From positions 8,833,318 through 8,897,317 of the forward strand of contig QXEO01000382.1 of NCBI GenBank assembly GCA_007115705.1: a stretch of DNA of 64,000 nt, given 5' to 3'. The notes under the pieces were generated by a model. It had not been told where the DNA came from and searched no databases. It saw only the letters and a program-made list of their open reading frames with translations. Below, piece after piece: positions 44,842-57,504 of this stretch (position 1 is its first letter; the number at the start of each line of letters is the position of its first letter). The translations under genes were made by a program, and so were the position numbers. The stretch is from Dactylis glomerata. Lineage: Eukaryota; Streptophyta; Magnoliopsida; Poales; Poaceae.

Positions 44842-46354
44842 ATGGCGGCGCTCCGGCAAGCGGCCAGGAGGCTCTGCGAGCGCTCGCTCCAGCGAGGGCA
44901 CGGGAGTTCACCTGGCCGACGGCTCATGTCTAACTCCGTGAGCGGCAAGGTACGCATCGCCCTTCTTCTCTCCTAAACCTCATCAATCCCTCTCCCTCAC
45001 CTGATAAGGCGGTCTCCCTGCGGAGACATCCCAGGGTCTCAAGCAGCGTTGTCTTTTGTTGTTCCCCTCCAAATTCTACCACCAAAAATAGTTGCTCTCC
45101 TGGCTACAGGCCATGGTCTAGTTGTCCATGGTCGAGTGCTGCTTCCGGATTCGTCCGCCGTCCCCTCAATAATCTACAGCCTTTGTTGTTCGCATCCAAT
45201 TTCTGCACAAATCTTCTGTGTTGGGGCCAAAATTCTATGACAAATCTTGAACTTCACGAGTTGGGGCCGCAAATTCGGCTCCCTGCATCGATGTGCTCAT
45301 TAGTTCGTTTCAAGAACTTAGAATTTGTCACCAGTGGGTATGCTGCAACCAAAAGCAATGTCGCTCCCGGCGGACTGGCCGTTGTATATTTATAAAAAAC
45401 ACCATCTATTTTACCAATTGACTCAATCCAGATCCAATTAATTAATTATGCACGTGTCGTACTACATCAAATCGATCAACATAGCAATACTCTCTGCGCA
45501 CTTAAACCTAAAAAAAACTCTCTGCGCACTCGTTCTGCTTTGCAGTTTCAAGATTTTCTTTCTTCATATTCTTGTAAGTGTATGGAGATCCCAGCTCTCA
45601 TGGATAAGTGATATTAGCCCTTTTTGCAAATTCCAAGTCATAACGCCATTTATCGTAAGATCGATTCATCTCATTAGTAAATAGCAACACCTTACAAGAA
45701 ACTTTGGTAGGGTCTGTTTTCGGGTCTTGCAACCCTTGTGGAACTCACACAAATCATGATAAAATCTGACTGTCCACGATGATATCTAGCTTAATTCTCA
45801 TTCGAATGAGAATCAGCAAAACCGTTTGTTTTTATATATTTTTATCTCATAGTATGACATACATAGTTCCAATTCGCGAAGGGAATCATCTGAATATAAT
45901 TCTGTGTTGTGTGGCCAGCCACGAAGTACTACAGCAGCTCAGGATGAGCTGAGAATGGATTATGAGGACAAGAAAGAAGAGCTTTTTGATTTGTGCTTGG
46001 AGATGAGAAGGACAAGAGCGTTTAAAACTATGTCCTGGGAAGACGTGCAAAATTTACGGCTAACCACCCATCTTGCTGCACAAGTGAAGCCTAAACCTGA
46101 TGACGCCATCTGGTATAATCTCAAACATATGAAACTCTATTGCTCTATTTGTTTTCCTTCTTTTATTTTTTTCTTATATCACCTGCAGGCGCAGATATCG
46201 ACGATCTAGAAGCTTCTATGATTTCCAAAGTGCATACTTCTGTCTGGGATTTCTAGCTTACAGTTTCCTCGGATCTGACAAGGAAGAAGGTGAAGCGAAG
46301 AGCGAGACCAATATGCTCTCTGACACAGAGCCAGCCAGCGAACTAATGAACTAG
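44842..46354 (+). CDS. Three-exon host gene, 155-aa protein, probably organelle-targeted, function unknown
   Basis: Exons are 44842-44949, 45919-46112 and 46189-46354. The introns have canonical GT-AG ends (AAG|GTACGC ... TGGCCAG; TCTG|GTATAA ... CCTGCAG) and the phases join correctly to 156 codons including TAG 46352-46354. The N-terminus MAALRQAARRLCERSLQRG is Arg/Ala/Leu-rich without acids, as in mitochondrial or plastid presequences (inference). The middle is a charged helix (DELRMDYEDKKEELFDLCLE). The C-terminal exon has an Arg cluster, an aromatic and hydrophobic stretch (FQSAYFCLGFLAYSFLG, possible single membrane segment) and an acidic tail. No known domain is recognised. No internal stops or frameshifts, so it looks functional. 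Intron 1 is 969 bp and holds no recognised element. Confidence 0.75.
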
Positions 46355-46736
46355 CTTTTCAATACATATACAGTATTAGAATCTAAAACTCTCATGTACT
46401 CCGTTGCTTTCCATAAGAGGTTCTGGCAAGTTAATTAAGCCTGCCAAAACGTATTACAAAAGGGAGCAAAGGTTGTAGTTTCTACAATGATGTTTAAATG
46501 AGCTGCTATGCCTCCCATGAAATCTGACGGTTGTTGAATTCTCGTACTGGTTTAAGTGTGTCGTTTGAATATATTTCTTGCTCTATAAGGTCTAATCGTT
46601 CCTCCATCTTCAAAACGATTGGGCATGCTCATCAGATTACTCTGATTTCGATTTTCTCTGCTTGTCGATTCATTAGTTAGATTTTATACCGAGAACATCG
46701 TTAGATTTTTCGATGCCTACTCTCTCAATCTTCTCT
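46355..46736. other. 3' flank of the host gene
   Basis: Presumed 3' untranslated region and spacer up to the Helitron start. No classic AATAAA is obvious close to the stop. Confidence 0.4.
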
Positions 46737-48507
46737 TCTCTACTAATAATTGCTAGAGGTATGGTCCGTGCCCGTCACAAGTACGTTTTCAATCCACCAA
46801 AAATACGCTTTCAATCCACCCTCCGTCCCACACCTACTAATAATATTGCTAGAGGTATGGTCCGTGCCCGTTACAAGTACGTTTTCAATCCACCAAAAAT
46901 ACGCTTTCAATCCACCCTCCGTCCCACACTATATCACATCATCTGGTTGGTCGTAACTAAAAAAAGGATCTCGCTCCGTGTCCAACTCCAATAAACGAAA
47001 GAAAGATCCTTCCCGGATGGGAAGCATTGGAGGATCCTACAAGACGCCGGCATGGTCGGGGGAGCCGCCGTCATGGTATGGTCCGTGTCTGTCACAACTC
47101 ACAAGTACGTTTTCAATCCATCAAAAATACGCTTTCAATCCACTCTCCGTCCCACACCTATATCACATCGTCCGGTTGGTCGTAACTAAAAAAAGGATCC
47201 CATTTCGTGTCCAACTCCAACAAACGAAAGAAAGATCCTTCCCGGATGGGAAGCATTGGAGGATCCTACAAGACGCCGGCATGGTCGGGGGAGCCGCCGT
47301 CTCCGTGTACCAACAGGTCATCCCCGCCTAGATCCAGTAGCCAGGCATGCTTGAAATAGGCCGTAGGGGAGGTGCAGCATCGCTGACTGCGGCGCATGGG
47401 TCCTGGTTGGGATTATCTACTGCTTATCCACTCTAGAACCGCGCAGCATCGGCGCTTGCGAAGGAGCGTGAAGAAGCCTGCCGCGGCACCGCACGACGCA
47501 GGCACGCACGACCTTCACGGCGAAGAAGTTTGTTGCGGGCGTGGCCCAGGAGGACGCCGCGGGCATGGAGCTGGTTGTAGGTCCCGATCTAGATCGGTGG
47601 TCTCGCGCCTGCTGCTGCTATGGAGCGTTCCTGGCTACTTCTAAGGCCAAGTTCAGTCCTAGGAGTCTGAGTTCAGTGCTAATGCGAACACATTTATATG
47701 GAGATGGAGCAGCCCTAGCTAACATGCATGGAACAGAGAACGGAAGCTTTTGTGCTATATCGACATGTGTATTTAGTTGGCCCTCTTATGCTCTATGAAT
47801 CCGAACTATAGAAGATTTATATTTTGTGCACTTGTATATGTAATTTTTCTGTACCTTTTTGTGCATTAGCATAGGAGAAATTCTGTATTTTTTGCATTTG
47901 TATATGCAATTATGCATACGTACATAAAAACAATAACTCGAATTTAAACTATGTATATGAAATGCAAATAGTAGACAAAACATAAGCACAACAATATTTA
48001 TTTTCAAATTTCTGTGGCTTGAATCGAGGTTTTCTTGTGGTATTTTGTTTAGAGATATCGAAAAAACTAAGTCTAGACAAAAGGTCCGCACACTTCAAGT
48101 TTCTCGAGCTGATCGACCTCCTTAAACTAGATTTAAAATGATCGCAAGCTCTGAGGGTGTTTTGAGTTTAGCTTGTCCCTTCGGGTCAAGCTTATAACGA
48201 ATCAAGATCCAATAGTTTAACCAGCCTAAACGTTTTTGACAACCCCAATCGCCTGCTAGACTGCTACCTTTCTTATACTAGGGACGAGCGGCGCACGACC
48301 CTCTTCCCAATAGTCAGTGGATTGTGCTAGAGCAAACCCTAGACAAAAAAGTCAAAATAAATCGATAGCAACGTTGATGCATATATTCGTCGCAGTGTGA
48401 ATGGAAGCCACGTTCCTTATGCTCCACACATAATTCTAAACTAGAATAAATATGTATGGTGAGAAAGAAAATTGGTTAGCCGTAGCAACGTACGGGCATT
48501 CAACTAG
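46737..48507 (+). mobile_element. Second non-autonomous Helitron (about 1.77 kb)
   Basis: The 3' end is clear: CTAG at 48504-48507 followed by T, with hairpin CCGTA-(GCAACG)-TACGG at 48480-48495. The 5' end is placed at TCTCTACTAATAATTGCTAG (46737), a typical Helitron start; TC-rich sequence just upstream makes the exact base uncertain by about 16 bp. No helicase. The interior contains duplicated blocks and a GC-rich, possibly captured, coding-like stretch at 47430-47640 without a recognised domain. Confidence 0.75.
46757..47306. repeat. Duplicated blocks inside the second Helitron
   Basis: The block starting ATGGTCCGTG, with CAAGTACGTTTTCAATCCA, occurs at 46761, 46857 and 47078. The last two copies extend about 220 bp and share GAAAGATCCTTCCCGGATGG and GACGCCGGCATGGTCGGG. 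Copy spacings are 96 and 221 bp. Confidence 0.85.
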
Positions 48508-48551
48508 TCACTGCTAATGTTTCCAACATATAGCCCACCTCGATATCAATT

Positions 48552-49356
48552 AGACACACTTTCATGTACGCAAAGCCTCTAAAGAGCCGCAAAGCCGCCC
48601 CTCCACCTCCTACTTCATCGTAGATTGGTTCCCACTCCTCTGGCTGGCCTCATCGGTATCAGGAGGGGCGGGGACCCTAATCTATGAGTGGAGGTTTTCA
48701 TAATAGTAGTGTTTTGCAATTGATTAGGTTAAGATTTTGGGTAGTCGTCTTTGTCGGTTCTCAGTGGAGATGACATCATCTACAATAATCGATCTTTGGC
48801 CCATCTTTCAACGACGAGATATTTCTCCCGAGGTCAATGATGGTGTTGGTAGATTAAAGTTATCTAGGTATGGTCCTTCATCTTGCTTTGCCGGATCGAT
48901 CTTGGATATTTTCTCATGGTTGTCGCGAGGGTGTTTGACCTGGCAATATTTATCTCGACTGCTACGTTCCCAACAATGGTGATTCGTACTCTCGGCTCTC
49001 CAACGATATCGACCAGGCTGTTCGGTTGCTTTCTCTGGCAGGTGTTGGTACTCTTACCGATGGTGATTGACTACTTTAATGATTGTGTGCGCACGTAGCC
49101 TTGGTACTTTGGCTCAAATTAAAATTATGGGGGAACCTTCATTGATATTTTTAGGTCTATGGTTTGGTATTTGCCTCTAGAAAAGTACAAGATTGTATCA
49201 TGGAAGAAGACAGAGTTTGAAGATCTCGAATATTTGCTAGTTTCTTTCGCACTTTATTTTTTAATAGTTGAAGTTGGTGTGTGTATCTCTACCATATATT
49301 ATTTGTTACTATGAATATAAGTGGTATTAATTGTAAAAAAATAGACACGCCTTCAT
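48552..49356 (+). mobile_element. 5'-truncated LINE with 14-bp target site duplication
   Basis: AGACACACTTTCAT at 48552-48565 and AGACACGCCTTCAT at 49343-49356 (12 of 14 identical) flank 777 bp that ends in a short A run (GTAAAAAAAT). No ORF with RT remains, so this would be only a LINE 3' untranslated end. The variable-length direct repeat and the A tail are the evidence. Confidence 0.65.
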
Positions 49357-49459
49357 CAGTTTGTTATAGCAGCTCTTCCCTCAAAATTCTCATCTCGTTT
49401 TGCACATATACTAGCTATGAGTGCTGAAACGCTCTGAATTTTTTTGCTCATTATTCATA

Positions 49460-49744
49460 CTCCCTCCAATTCCAATAGGTAAGGCTTACATTTTCTAAAA
49501 AGGGTAAGCAAAGTAAAGTTTGCCTAAACTTTTAGGGAAAAAATTGGCGTCAATTTTTTTTAGGAAAAACTATCAACAACTATAATGTAATATAGATATC
49601 ATTTGAAAATATATTTCATGATCTATCCAGTGGTATAGATTTTGTAATGTACAGGTTAATGATTTATTTTAAAACTCGATCAAACTTTACATAGTTTAAC
49701 TTTTTAGCAAAAAATATAAGCCTTCCTCATTGGAGCGGAGGTTG
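49460..49744. mobile_element. Stowaway-type MITE (Tc1/mariner), about 285 bp
   Basis: The left end is CTCCCTCCAATTCCAATAGG. The right end, read inward, is CAACCTCCGCTCCAATGAGG, and both continue into AAGGCTTA. TA dinucleotides flank it at 49458-49459 and 49745-49746. The AT-rich interior and CTCCCTCC terminus are typical. Confidence 0.85.
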
Positions 49745-49746
49745 TA

Positions 49747-50719
49747 TTGAAAATAAATCTCTCATGAGCATTCATTTATCCATAGTGAGGCAATCAACAG
49801 GAGGGTAAATACTCTGACAACATCTAGAACTTTGTCACTTTATGTGCATACCACGAGATTACTATGCTTAATATATATCCCGCACACACGTTTTTGCATA
49901 CAAGTTTGATTAGAACAAAGCATACATAAATGGGGTAACATATACATCTATCAATACATCAATAATAACTAGGAATTTGCATCTCATAAATCATCTACAA
50001 AAGATCCACCATTGGGGTGATACAAATATGGTCAAAATCATGATAGATAACTCATGTAACTCAAATTTGTGATACACAATAGAGAGATTGATGTTAGTTT
50101 TGTAGACATAATGTAAAAATTGTGTCCTTATGATCATCAAAGATCTATCTATGAGATGTTGTAATATTTCAATCAAAGAAACTTGTCGAGAGATTGCGGA
50201 AGGTCGGGGAAGTGTTTGAACCAGGCGATCCCCGCAGCTAGGTGTATCTCTCCTAGCCGCGTGAACATTTCCTTCGTCTTGATTCAACAATCGGCAATCG
50301 ATTCCTCTCTCAGAGTGCGTGCATGTACAGTCATACTACCTGCGAGGGCTTCGCCGTAGCAGTTATAAGAGATCATGGTGGTGGTGGTGTAATAACCTTT
50401 CGGTGTAGCTGGAGAAAGAGGAAACTAACTCATGGTTTAGATCTATGAGGATATATGATAGAGAGAGACTTTGTCTCAAATTGTGTGCTCCAAGAGGTTG
50501 GGGGGCAACCTCGATATATAGGTGGAGGTGAGGGGTACAAACTTGAAGAGGGGGAAAATCATAGTAGCCTCTGGCCTCCAGGTCAGTTCGGCCGCCGCCC
50601 TCTTGGTGGGCCGGCCCACCCCTCCCTCCGAGATAGTGCAGTTTAGTAACCTCTTCACCAATTGCTCTTCACTTTGTTCCCCCCTGATCAAAACTACCGT
50701 GGATTTTATATAGTTGACA
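49747..50719. other. Unassigned, LTR-like region
   Basis: A TATATAT word near 50512-50520 on the minus strand and GC-rich GGGCCGGCCCACC near 50608 give an LTR flavour. No paired copy or clear terminus was found. No gene is supported. Confidence 0.35.
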
Positions 50720-53700
50720 TGGAGCCCAGAAGCCTCGCAAAAACTCTCAGAATTTCATGCACTGTCACCAAGTCTAGGACTCAGGGTTTTGCAAACAAAA
50801 TGACATCGTCCGCAAAGATAGAGATCCTCTGCACAGGCAGATAGTTTCCAATGGCGTCGGGAAATTCATGCATATTGTCATTCGTGATCAACATATTCAG
50901 AACTTCCATTGAAATCACGAACAATTTTGGGGAGAGAGACCCCCCTGCCGCAAGCTTCGGGCATGAAAAATGCTCCTTCTAGGCACTCCATTAACTAACA
51001 CCCTTTTGCTTGCAGAACGAAGTAAGATTGCAAGCCACCTAAGAAAAACTTCTGGGAAACCCAACCCAGCAAGAACCTCAAAGAGAAAATCCCACGAGTG
51101 GGAGTCAAAAGCTTGGGTAATATCTAGTTTGAATAACACACCTTTTTTTCCTTTCTGTTGTTAATCTTCCTGGCAATTTGGTGCACTAGCAGAAAATTGT
51201 CGTGTAGACATCAATTCTTGATAAAAGCCGATTGATTCATGCTGACCACCACCTCCATCTATGGCCTCATGCGGTTTGCAAGAAATTTGGAGAAGATTTT
51301 TGCAAAGCTATGCACCAGTCTGATCGGCCTGAATTCATTTGCTATTTTAGCATCCGGTTTATTTGGGATTAGGGTGATTATATCTCTATTTAACCTACCA
51401 AAGTTTCTTCCATCACCGACATACAGTTTGAGCACCACTGCCATTATATCATTATTTATTATGTTCCAAGTTTTATGGTAAAAAGCTCCCACAAAGCCAT
51501 CAGGCACTGGTGCCCGGTCTGTAGGTAACTCATAGATAACACTCCACACTTTAGCTTCAGAAAAGATAGTGCCCAACTCCTAAAGATCATGTGTTAGGAG
51601 GCCCAGTTCCTCTAGATCCAGCGAAAGTTGTCTATTACAAATTGAGCCCAACAACTGGTTAGACACCTTGAAAAAACCTCCTCTTTTTCTCCCTGATCTA
51701 TGATAATGGCATCACCATGCTTGAGGGCAGGTACACAATTTTTAGTTCTCCTGTCATTCGCCACCGCATGGCACAAATGCGAGTTTGCATCACCTTCTTT
51801 CATCCACCTGACACATGAGCGTCGATGTGATATGGTACGCTCTAGTGAAGAGAGACCTAGGATAGACGCTCTCAGTGTGCTACACAGCCACCTTTCTTAT
51901 TCTGATAGCAATCTGGACTCCTCGCCACGTCAAATCTCAGGATCACCATGTTTGCCATTGCTATTTGTAATTTCACGTTACCACACCTCCTTTCTCCCCA
52001 TGCATGAAAATATTTCTCCAAGTTTATGAACAATTTGTCCACCCTGACGTAGGGATCTATGATGGCATTGTCACATTTCCACCCCTCACTGTCTGCTTCC
52101 TCAAAGCCTTCAAGTTTTAGCCATAATAGCTCAAACATAAAGTGCCTCCTCGGCCAGAATTTTTCACTCATAGATAGGTTCAGGGGCATGGTTAGAAACT
52201 GAAGATGAGAGTGCCTCCAGCATAGTATCCGGATTGTTAAGCTCCTAGCCGATCAATGCAAATACTCTATCAGTTTTTGTCATAGTGGGGACCTTCCTTC
52301 CATCACTCCAGGTGAAGAGTCTACCGTGTAGCTAAATCTCTCTCAGTTCCAAAAAGCTGAGAAACTCTATCAAGTGAGACATCATGGTCTTGTCCATATT
52401 GTCGTTGTTCTACTTCGAGGCTCCTAAAATCATGTTGAAGTCCCCTAGCAGAAGTTAGGGTCCACGGCACAAACTCCTCATTCCAGCCAGCTGCTACAAG
52501 AACTCTATTTCCTCCACACGACTCTGTGGAACATAGACCACTGTGAGCCACGAGATGTTACCATCTTTGGTGTGCACCTCCCATGTTAAAGCGTGTGGTT
52601 CAAGAGAGACATTAGAAACTCCAACACCAAGGAGTCCCAGGCAAGCAGGATTCCTCCACTTGTTTCCATTGACCAAAGGTAGGAAAACTGAGCCATCATT
52701 GGCCCCAAGCATTGCATGATAATATATCTGTCAATCACCTCAATCTTTGTTTCCTGGAGACAGACTAGGTTCACATAAATTGTGCTCATAAACTCCCTTA
52801 CTGCATCTCTTTTTGCAGGCTCATTCAGCCCCCGAATGTTCCAGCTACAAATTTGAATACTTAATCCATTAGAAGAAGAAAAACACCTCCACCCCAGCAC
52901 CTGGACTTATGCAGATGCACTGACCCCATTAGTATCTGCACTAGTCTCTGTCGCATGTGCTCGTGCGGCAGAACAACCTTGCCGAGATGGATGCCATCAC
53001 CCGGAGTTGTCGTTCCCTGAGGGGACCGAAGAGCGCGCAAAACTCTGCCAAAGCTATGTCATCGACCTCTAGGTATGCCGGAGTTATCCCCAACGCATTA
53101 AGGAGAACATTTTTCAGCTGCCAAGGCTTTCTTGTCTTGCTTTCCTACCTGACTGCACAGTGTCGCTGGTGTGAAGCGCACACTGCACCGTGGAGTATAG
53201 GGCTCGATCTCTGCATGCTTGGCTGATTCCACTTCCTTCACTAGTGGCAGCGCAAGCTTCTTGATGAGACCCGCACAAACCGACTTTAGTCTCCCAATTG
53301 CCTACGCCTCCTGTAACATCATCTCCTGGGTGGGGATCTTTGGCCCGCTCAATTTCAGAATCATGTGCATGTTACTGTCTGGCCCCTTATAGGACTATAC
53401 TGGTTTAACAGCGCTAGAAGGCCCAGACAAAAAGCGTTCATCATCACCCTCTGCTTCCTCCTCTTCTTGGGCCTGGCCCAAGGCTTGCAACAATTCGCCC
53501 TCTTCCACAACTGGTGCCTCGGGAATGTTGCCCAGCTAGGGACTCGCAACCCCAGGTTGACACGTAGCCCCGCCACCACTTTCACTACTATCGCTGGACA
53601 AGGTGACTGCAATGTAAGACTCGCCGCTATCCTTTGAGTCGCTCTCGGGATTAGTGCTACTAGGTGAGCTAGAGGCGGGGTCCACCTCAGATCCACCACC

Positions 53701-53800
53701 TACTACTTCCAACACGTGGCAGTACAACACCTCTTTGTCTTGCTGCCTTTCCTCGACCATACCACCATGCTCTAGCTGAAGACACACTTTGATATGGACT
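50720..53800 (-). pseudogene. Decayed L1-type LINE, endonuclease and reverse transcriptase
   Basis: Minus-strand pieces in order: a possible ORF1 remnant (53361-53787, weak); endonuclease start ICSWNIRGLNEPAKRDAVRE with CLQETK (52586-52900); RT blocks LIPNKPDAKIANEFRPI (51259-51576), LFKLDITQAFDSHSWDF and VNGVP with GLRQG (50915-51139); and the catalytic FADDVILFAKP block near 50785-50830. Stops and frameshifts separate every piece. The copy is cut off after the RT active site at about 50720, so the 3' part is missing. It would have moved by target-primed reverse transcription. Confidence 0.8.
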
Positions 53801-53807
53801 GGTGTGG

Positions 53808-55129
53808 CCAGTGTGAAGGGAATATTCCCTGAGAGGCAATAATAAAGTGTTTATTATATTATTCAAAGTTTATAAATATAGATGTTTTATTTTTCATGCT
53901 AGAATTTTATTAATCAGAAAAATTAATACATGTGTGAATAATAAATAAATAAGAAGTTCCTAGTAAAGCCTCTCTTTAAACTAGCTTGTTGATTATCTGA
54001 TGATCAAGTTTTCCTGATGATGAACATCGGATGTTGTTAATAACAAGGTCACTTCATTTGAAGAATTATGTGATGAACACACACCCAAAGTAGGTATAAC
54101 TATTCTATCAAAGTCATTAAGTTTAATTGTTGTATCTACCACATGCGAAGTACTCCAAAATCCTCAGACCATAAGATCGTGCTAATCACTTAAACCGGAG
54201 GGGTACTTTGATGATATCAAACATCACATCCTAAAAGGGTGACTACAAAGGTTGAATTGGATACACCGAAAGTGTTAGTTGAGGATCACGGATCAAGAGT
54301 ATAATTTGTCCATTCTGATGACGGAGAGATATACTCTGGGCCCTCTCGGTGATATTGCATCGACACCACTTGCAAGCATGTGACTAAGTCACAAGGATTC
54401 CATATCACAGAACGAGTGAAGAGTACTTGTCTGGTAACGATATCAAACAAGGTATAGTTGATACTGTTGGGATTCGGTGCAAATAACAAAAAAAACATAC
54501 GCAATTCCGAATACACCAAGATCTATCTATCAGTAATGCTGTAACGATTAACAGGAGATCAATAATATACCCTCATAGACCGAATATGAAGATTACGCCC
54601 CCGCACATGCGTTGATGATGAAGCCGACGTAGCCGACCTCAAGGTCATGATGGTCTTGACGCCACGACTCCAGTGCGATAACACTGGTGCAATGACTGAG
54701 TACTGCAAGTGCAGTACCTCGTAGTTTCGTACACATACGGTGAATGATGAATTCTTTTGGTCCCTCTGATCCAGCCGAGATTGCGGAAGTAGATCAGTTT
54801 GGATCAGATCCGAAATTCCCGCAGCACGATGGCGTGCAATGGTGGAGATTGACCTTCACACCTACGCAGCCCTTCGGGGAGCCACACGGGAAGGAGAGGT
54901 GGAGAGAGAGGTGGAGGAGGCGCATAGAGGAGGAGAGGTCTCCTACTCGTGCCAATTGTGTGCCCTCCTCCTCCCAAGGCTTGCCCCTCCCCCAAGGCAA
55001 CTAACCGGTGGCCAAGAGGGGAAGGAGCAAACCCTAGGGCGCCCAAGGCTAGGGCTGGCCTAGCCAGCCACCCTCTTGGACCCTATTCGGCCCACCCACC
55101 AACCCTAGGGTGCCCACTCCCTTATCCAT
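53808..55129 (+). mobile_element. Decayed Ty1/copia LTR (Angela-like), plus strand
   Basis: It begins TGAAGGGAATATTCCCTGAGAGGCAATAATAAAG, similar to the start of the Angela/BARE LTR group. It later contains GACGGAGAGATATACTCTGGGCCCTCTCGG and ACTTGCAAGCATGTGACTAA, also typical. No internal domain is adjacent, and the copy is considerably diverged. Two parts may be joined near 54470, where TGTTGGGATTCGGTGC appears. Confidence 0.6.
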
Positions 55130-55747
55130 TAGGCTTTGTTCATTTTATCCCACCCCGGCCGGGATTGGGGCGAAATCCCCGTGGGTAAGCCGGGATCAGA
55201 CTCGCGGGGATTTAATCCCGGCTTTTCGTTATGAGGCGTTCGGTTAAACCCTCTCGGGATTCCACCCCGGTCTAATCCCGCTCGATCCGCTTCATTTTCG
55301 CCGGGAAATAAAACGCGACCCTCATCCCGTGGAAATAATCCCCCAGTCGATACAAAGACGGCAAAGATGCTCCACTCTCTCTCTCTCGTCAGCGGCGCCG
55401 TAGACGGCGGCGGCGTGGCGGAGGATGGACGGTGTCGGCGCAACAAATCCAGCTGACCAAATTCGCCCGCTTCTCCCTCTCTCTACGGGCTGAGACGTCG
55501 GCGCCCTGTGAGATTGGCCCGGAGATCTCACCTCCGTGCGAGCTGGGCGGCGCCCTTGAGATTGACCCGGAGATCTCTCCTCTGTGCAAGCTCGGCGGCG
55601 CGTGAGACATCACTTTTGGCGTCTTCTCTACCTTCGTCTGCTTCGCCCTTGTAAGCGCCCAATCTTCCTCCTCCTACCACAATTTCTAGGGTCTCAAGCT
55701 AGGTCGTCCCGTCGCCCCCGTCCCCTGTCCGTAGAATCAGTAGATGC
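55130..55747. mobile_element. Possible left part of a PIF/Harbinger-type element, cut by the copia insertion
   Basis: TTAGGCTTTGTTCATTTTAT near 55129 followed by CCCACCCCGGCCGGG resembles the GGC...TTCG termini of the element at 40025. GC-rich sequence continues to the copia insertion at 55748. The other end would lie beyond the window, so this is tentative. Confidence 0.3.
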
Positions 55748-57476
55748 TGAAGGGTTTCGTAGCATAGTAAAACAAAAAATTTCCTACGCAACGAACAAGA
55801 AAGCCAAGATCTAATCTAGGAGATGTAATCAACGAGAGAGGTAGATGAGATCTTCATACCCTTGAAGATTCGCACAGCGGAAACGTTCAAGAGAACGTGG
55901 TTGACGTAGTCGTACTCGCCGTCTCCTCCTCGCGATCCGATCCGATCCTACGCCGCAAGTGGCGGCGCCTCCGAGAGTTGCACACGTGCGGTGCAGCGAC
56001 GTCTCCTCCTTCCTTGGTCCAGCAAGTATGGTGGAGAGATAGATTGGATCGGCAGCACGACGGCGTGGTGCTTATGGTGGAGAGTTTCTGCGGCAGGGCT
56101 TCGCCTACGCGCAGTCGCGAGAGAGAGAGAGGGAGGGCAGCAGTTGGCGGCTAGGGTTTGGGTTGGGGTGAGAGAGGGCTGCGCCCTTGCCCCCCTATAT
56201 ATAGAGGGGTGGCCGGCCAAGGCCAGCTTGGCCTCTCCCCAAACCCTGGCCGACTTGGAGTAGGAAGAGTGGGGGGCAAGTTTCCCCCCCTTCCTTATTT
56301 GAAGACTCCCTTAGGGTTTCCCCTTGGGCTGGCCGGCTGGGCCTTAGGGGCCTTGTGCGCCTGGCCCAGGGCGGCCAGGGCACTTCCCCTTAGGCCCACG
56401 CAGGCCTCCGTCAAGTGGGCCCACGTTGGTCCCACTCCGGAACCTTCTAGAACCTTCCGGTACAATACCGATAAACTCCGAAACCTTTCCGGAATCCAAA
56501 AACTGCTTTCCTTTATATGAATCTTATTCTCCGGACCATTCCGGAACCTCTCGTGACGTCCTGGATCTCATCCGAGACTCCGAACTAAAACTCATAAACC
56601 AATTATCCATTCTATCCTAGCGTCGATGCACGTTAAGTGTGTGACCCTACGGGTTCGAGAATATGCAGACATGATCTTCTATCAATAATCAATAGCGGGA
56701 TCTGGAAACCCATATTGACTCCCACATATTCATCGATGATCATATCGAATGAACCACGATGTCAGGATTCAATTAATCCCGTATATGTATTCCCTTCGTC
56801 ACACGATATTTTACTTGCCCGAGATTTGATCGTCGGTATCGCCATACCTAGTTCAATCTCGTTCACAGCAAGTACTTTACTCGTTCCGTAATCCAATATC
56901 ACTTCGTGATTAACTCCTTAACCACATGCTTGCAAGCGGTGTTGATATCGATTACCGAGTGGGCCCGAAGTATATCTCTCCGACTTGGGAGGGACAAATT
57001 CCATCTCGATACATACAACTCAACAAGTACTTTCTGATCACCTGAGAGACACCTTTATTATCACCCTCACATAGGATGACGTTTGATGACTTCAAAGCTT
57101 TCTTCCGATACTAGGGAGTTGTATTATCTCATGGTCTAAGGAATACAATACATGACATAGGAAAAGCTTCGCAAAGATGAACACGATGACACGATCTAAT
57201 TGCTCTGCTTTATTTGGGTCTGTCCATCACACCATTCTCCTAATGATATGATCTCATTATTAATTGACAACACATGTCTATGGTTAGGAAACCTTAACCA
57301 TCATTAATCAATGAGCTAGTCCATAGAGGCGTACTAGGGACATAGTGTTGTTCATAAACCACACAAGTATTAAAGTTTCCGCTTAATACAATTCTAGCAT
57401 GGAATATAAACATTATCATGAACAAGAATTATAATAATAACATCTTTATTATTGCCTCTAGGGCATAATTCCAACA
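55748..57476 (-). mobile_element. 3' LTR of the copia element (1729 bp)
   Basis: The minus strand starts TGTTGGAATTATGCCCTAGA, the signature of the Angela/BARE group, and ends ...CGAAACCCTTCA. A TATATATA box is at 56196-56204 on the minus strand. ORFs at 55897-56520 recur in the other LTR and are not genes. Confidence 0.93.
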
Positions 57477-57490
57477 GTCTCCCACTTGCA
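57477..57490 (-). other. Polypurine tract of the copia element
   Basis: The minus strand reads GCAAGTGGGAGAC directly before the 3' LTR TGTTGG, the usual Angela-type tract. Confidence 0.88.
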
Positions 57491-57504
57491 CTAGAGTCAA
57501 TAAT

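Noticed and set aside
55897..56520. ORFs shared at 55897-56891 and 62866-63860 as duplicated genes
   Set aside because: They are the two LTRs of the copia element.
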